DNA of 10,335 nucleotides from Anaerolineales bacterium UBA7227. GTDB taxonomy: Bacteria > Chloroflexota > Anaerolineae > Anaerolineales > Villigracilaceae. A program made the position numbers and the translations under genes. Under the pieces are notes generated by a model. It saw only the letters and a list, made by a program, of their open reading frames with translations, searched no databases and was not told the origin of the DNA. Below, in pieces: positions 7,975-10,335 of the stretch. Where the stretch lies: positions 1 through 10,335 of the forward strand of contig DKTP01000012.1 in NCBI GenBank assembly GCA_002473085.1, written 5' to 3'. Within the stretch, counting starts at the first letter, position 1; the number at the start of each line of letters is the position of its first letter.

Positions 7975-8169
7975 TCAACCGCCAGAAATCACGGAGATCA
8001 GTTTGACGACCTCGCCGTCCCTGAGAATTTCATCCTCGAGGATCATCTCGCCCTCGCGCGTGGCGAGGACAGATTCGGGCAGGACTTGAATCTTCTCCAG
8101 CGAGGAGAGCAGGGTCATGCCCGGACGGACTTCGAATTCCTGGTCGCGCAAAACCAATTTGACGGTCAT
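7975..8169 (-). CDS. ttuB: Ubiquitin-like sulfur carrier protein (MoaD/ThiS/TtuB type)
   Basis: This 64-aa beta-grasp protein ends in Ser-Gly-Gly, the C-terminus that is adenylated and thiocarboxylated in sulfur carriers. The order of elements is an N-terminal beta-hairpin (VKLVLRDQEFEV, 3-14), a helix (about 18-27), strands around SVLATREGEMI (33-43) and the closing 'DGEVVKLISVISGG'. It is about the size of Thermus TtuB. MoaD and ThiS have the same fold, but no molybdopterin or thiamine gene is nearby, whereas the TtuA-type thiolase is next, so a role as its sulfur donor is the best reading. TtuB is also known to be attached to proteins as a ubiquitin-like modifier. The start codon overlaps the nuclease stop codon by ATGA (8166-8169), so the two are translationally coupled. 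The activating E1-like enzyme is not in this window. Confidence 0.87.
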   Translation of the reverse strand: MTVKLVLRDQEFEVRPGMTLLSSLEKIQVLPESVLATREGEMILEDEILRDGEVVKLISVISGG

Positions 8170-9440
8170 GCTTCACCGCGGGTCATTTTCAAGCCGTCAA
8201 TCAATTCCTTGACGTGGTCGAGCATGGCCTGTCCGCGGAAACTGCCGTAGAGCAGGCGCGCCGCGGCTTCCTTGTTGATCTTCTTAGGCCCGCCGAGCGA
8301 ACGCGCCAATTTGAACAGCAGGCCCTGGTCGCATTTGTCCAGCAGGTCAATGGATTTTTCGACGCCCGAGGCGATGGACACGCGCCGGTCCCAGAGACGC
8401 GTGTCGGTCGGGTAAGCCTCCGCCTGTTCGAACTCGAAGCAATAGGTGTGGAACAATTGATGCGCGGCCTCATGGACGTACTGCCACTTGACGTGCGGCG
8501 CGCTCTCCTGGAAGTAGGCGTGCACCCGCTCTTTGAGACTGGTGAGGCTGAGGTCGGGATCGGCTTTGCAGATGTCGAAGAAGCGGAAGATGATCTGCGG
8601 ACGGTACTCGTTCGGCGTCATGCGCACCTTCTGCTCCGCGAGGATCTTCAGGTACTCGTCCAGCAGGGCTTCAGGGATGTGCGCCGCCTCGGCGGTGGTC
8701 AACGCGACTTCGATCTGGTTGTTCTCGTTCAACTGGCTTTCGGCGATGTCTTTCGCCGAGGCGAGGAATTCCTTGAAGTTGGCGAAGCCGTAGTTGCGCT
8801 CGCTGAACGCGGGGTCGAGACGGAGCATGGCGTTCTTCAATTCCGCCGCCAGCACCCACTCTCCCTGCCGCGATTGAAGCACGCGGCGAAGCAGTTGACG
8901 CGCCTCGGTGATGTCGAAGGACGGGGCGCCCTCGCCCGCCTCCTCTGCCTCCGCCGCGGGCGTCTCCGCGCCGACGAGACGGTCGTAATAAATGAATTCG
9001 TCGCAGGCGTTGATCAGGTATTCCGCGCTCGCGCCGCTGACGCCCAGCCCGATCACCGTGATGCCGCTCGCCCGCAAACGATGGACGAGTTCCGTAAAGT
9101 CGCCGTCTCCCGACACCAGCAAAATGTGGGTGATGTTGCTGGCGCCCGAACCGAGCAGTTCCAGCGCGTCGATCACGATGCGGATGTCGGCCGCGTTCTT
9201 GCCGCGCTTGCTGGAGACGTGGACGAGTTCCACGCCCGAGCCGAGCAGTTCGCGCTGGCGGTCGCCCCCGTAGGAGGACCAGTCCGCGTAGGCGCGGCGC
9301 ACCGCCACGCGTCCAATTTGAGCCGCCGCCTCCAACACCAGCGACCACTCCACATCCACGTCCTTCCCCAGCTTGTCGGAGGCGCTGATTTCGATGTTAT
9401 CATAGTCAATGAAGACGGCTACTTGCGCTTGATCGTTCAT
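8166..9440 (-). CDS. NYN-domain nuclease with LOTUS/OST-HTH-like domain
   Basis: This 424-aa cytoplasmic protein starts with an NYN (LabA/DUF88, PIN-like) domain, residues about 5-155. The acidic metal-site signature is present: Asp12 and Asp14 in FIDYDN, Asp85 in KNAADIR, and Asp112 and Asp114 in SGDGDF. After an acidic, Ala/Glu-rich linker (about 158-172), residues about 174-248 resemble a LOTUS/OST-HTH winged helix (ITEARQLLRRVLQSRQ ... YGFANFKEFLA), an RNA-binding module. The remaining 170 residues are mostly helical and I do not recognise them. NYN proteins are metal-dependent ribonucleases in studied cases, and the NYN-LOTUS pairing recalls eukaryotic MARF1 and bacterial relatives. AAAGGG lies 7 nt upstream of the start. 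It is the first gene of the operon with ttuB, ttuA and the VUT transporter, overlapping ttuB by 4 nt. An RNA target, perhaps tRNA, is inferred from this context. Confidence 0.85.
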   Translation of the reverse strand: MNDQAQVAVFIDYDNIEISASDKLGKDVDVEWSLVLEAAAQIGRVAVRRAYADWSSYGGDRQRELLGSGVELVHVSSKRGKNAADIRIVIDALELLGSGASNITHILLVSGDGDFTELVHRLRASGITVIGLGVSGASAEYLINACDEFIYYDRLVGAETPAAEAEEAGEGAPSFDITEARQLLRRVLQSRQGEWVLAAELKNAMLRLDPAFSERNYGFANFKEFLASAKDIAESQLNENNQIEVALTTAEAAHIPEALLDEYLKILAEQKVRMTPNEYRPQIIFRFFDICKADPDLSLTSLKERVHAYFQESAPHVKWQYVHEAAHQLFHTYCFEFEQAEAYPTDTRLWDRRVSIASGVEKSIDLLDKCDQGLLFKLARSLGGPKKINKEAAARLLYGSFRGQAMLDHVKELIDGLKMTRGEA

Positions 9441-9454
9441 TATTCATCCCTTTC

Positions 9455-9505
9455 TAATAAGAGTATATGAGAATATGTCGTACGGGCAGAGTATATAATA
9501 AAGTG
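9455..9505. promoter_or_regulatory. Divergent AT-rich promoter region
   Basis: The 100-nt gap between the divergent nuclease and glycosyltransferase genes holds an AT-rich core. On the + strand a perfect TATAAT at 9494-9499 lies 42 nt before the glycosyltransferase start. On the - strand TATACT occurs twice, at 9462-9467 and 9490-9495 (complement). No convincing -35 boxes are seen at standard spacing. Both promoters must lie here or close by, so the two units may share control. Confidence 0.5.
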
Positions 9506-9540
9506 AAAGACTCGCATAGAGACAAAATGGGAGCGACACC

Positions 9541-10335
9541 ATGCGCATCGGAATGATGGCCGACGCCTACAAGCCGCACGTCAGCGGGATCACCAATTAC
9601 ATTGACCTGAACAAACGCCACCTGGAGCGCGCCGGTCACGACGTTTTCGTCTTCACCTTCGGCGATCTCGAACACCGCGACGACGAGCCGCGCGTCATCC
9701 GCTCGCCGGGGCTGCCGATCCAGGACACGGGCTTCTACCTGTCGTTCCGCTACAACCGCGCCGCCAAACGCCTGCTCCAAACCATGGACGTCGTCCATGT
9801 GCATCACCCATTCTTAAGCGGCCGTCTCGCCCTGCGATACGCGCGCCCGCTCCGAATCCCCATCGTCTTCACCAACCACACGCGCTACGACCTTTACGCG
9901 CAAGCCTACCTGCCGCACATGCCCGAAGAGATCAGCGGAGGCCTGCTCAAAGCCTACATGCCCTCCTTCTGCAAAGCGGTGGACCTGGTCGTCTCGCCCT
10001 CGAGCGGCATGGAAAAAATCCTCCGCCAGCTCGGCGTAGACGGCCCCGTCGAAGTCGTCCCCAACGGCGTGGAACTGAAACGCTTCCTCGACGCCGAGCC
10101 GCTCTCCCGCGCGGACTTCGGCTTCGACGCGGAGGACGTCCTCTTCGTCTACGTCGGACGCCTCGGCCCCGAGAAGAATCTCAACTTCCTCCTGCGCGCT
10201 TTCCGCGGACTGGCGGAGGCCTTCGACCGCGTCCGCTTGCTGATCCTGGGAAGCGGCCCCGCGCGCGACGACCTGGAGGCGCTCGCTTCGGACCTCGGGC
10301 TGGCGGGGCGCGTCCGCTTTGAGGGGATGATCTCC
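9541..10335 (+). CDS. GT4 family glycosyltransferase (3' end outside window)
   Basis: The first 265 residues of a GT-B fold, GT4-type glycosyltransferase are present, open to the window edge; full family members have about 380-400 residues, so roughly a third is missing. The N-terminal acceptor domain has the glycine loop KPHVSGITNYI (11-21), VHVHHPF (85-91) and TNHTRYDLYAQ (111-121). The C-terminal nucleotide-sugar domain starts near VPNGVELKRF (173-182) and GRLGPEKN (206-213), and reaches LGSGP (236-240) and FEGMIS at the edge. The EX7E catalytic motif would come just after. The 'TNHTRYDLY' type motif and the N-terminus are typical of enzymes that glycosylate diacylglycerol or other membrane lipids, so a role in glycolipid synthesis at the membrane is likely but not certain. 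GGGAG (9529-9533) lies 7 nt upstream. It is transcribed away from the nuclease operon. Confidence 0.9.
   Translation, partial: MRIGMMADAYKPHVSGITNYIDLNKRHLERAGHDVFVFTFGDLEHRDDEPRVIRSPGLPIQDTGFYLSFRYNRAAKRLLQTMDVVHVHHPFLSGRLALRYARPLRIPIVFTNHTRYDLYAQAYLPHMPEEISGGLLKAYMPSFCKAVDLVVSPSSGMEKILRQLGVDGPVEVVPNGVELKRFLDAEPLSRADFGFDAEDVLFVYVGRLGPEKNLNFLLRAFRGLAEAFDRVRLLILGSGPARDDLEALASDLGLAGRVRFEGMIS

Noticed and set aside
7975..8169. Assignment of the ubiquitin-like protein as MoaD or ThiS of cofactor synthesis
   Set aside because: There are no molybdopterin or thiamine genes in the window, and the adjacent gene is a TtuA-type thiolase. It cannot be excluded by sequence alone.
8214..9470. 418-codon + strand open frame opposite the NYN nuclease
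   Set aside because: The product is rich in Arg, Val, Glu and Leu without any recognisable motif. It mirrors codon bias of the real gene on the - strand, which has intact catalytic motifs and overlaps ttuB properly.

Overview
The window reads as a stretch of bacterial chromosome of fairly high GC. The gene set fits Chloroflexota, most likely Anaerolineae: a stand-alone Roadblock/LC7 protein, a TtuA/TtuB thiolation pair, secreted DNRLRE-domain proteins and a lipid-type GT4 glycosyltransferase. That assignment is inferred from gene content and style; there is no rRNA or other phylogenetic marker here beyond pyrG.

Left part (1-2284, + strand): a small Roadblock/LC7 protein is followed by a very strong hairpin with a short T-tract, and then by a complete CTP synthase gene (pyrG). 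The leader between them holds four complementary C-rich and G-rich segments that could form alternative structures. pyrG is followed by a tandem array of about ten 7-bp units that runs directly into a 10-bp-stem intrinsic terminator.

Middle part (2285-6245, + strand): two secreted proteins follow, each behind a long AT-richer leader. The first (440 aa) has a signal peptide, a beta-rich N-terminal domain, an Fn3-like domain and a C-terminal DNRLRE domain. The second (635 aa) has a signal peptide or anchor, a TIM-barrel glycosidase-like domain, an Ig-like domain and a DNRLRE domain paralogous to the first, including 38 identical nucleotides. They look like surface or polysaccharide-associated proteins that share a C-terminal module. 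Several intrinsic-terminator-type hairpins lie between them, one only 16 nt upstream of the second gene's start codon.

Right part (6280-9440, - strand): a tight four-gene operon, in transcription order: an NYN (PIN-like) nuclease with a LOTUS/OST-HTH-type RNA-binding domain, a 64-aa ubiquitin-like sulfur carrier ending in Gly-Gly (TtuB type), a TtuA/CTU1-type tRNA 2-thiolation enzyme with all expected cysteines, and a VUT-family (YhhQ-like) queuosine-precursor transporter. The 4-nt and 8-nt overlaps and a hairpin between ttuB and ttuA support one co-regulated unit. The common theme is tRNA/RNA modification with an RNA-directed nuclease attached, and this is the most interesting part of the window.

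Right edge (9541-10335, + strand): a GT4 glycosyltransferase, cut off by the window end, is transcribed divergently from the operon across a 100-bp AT-rich intergenic region.
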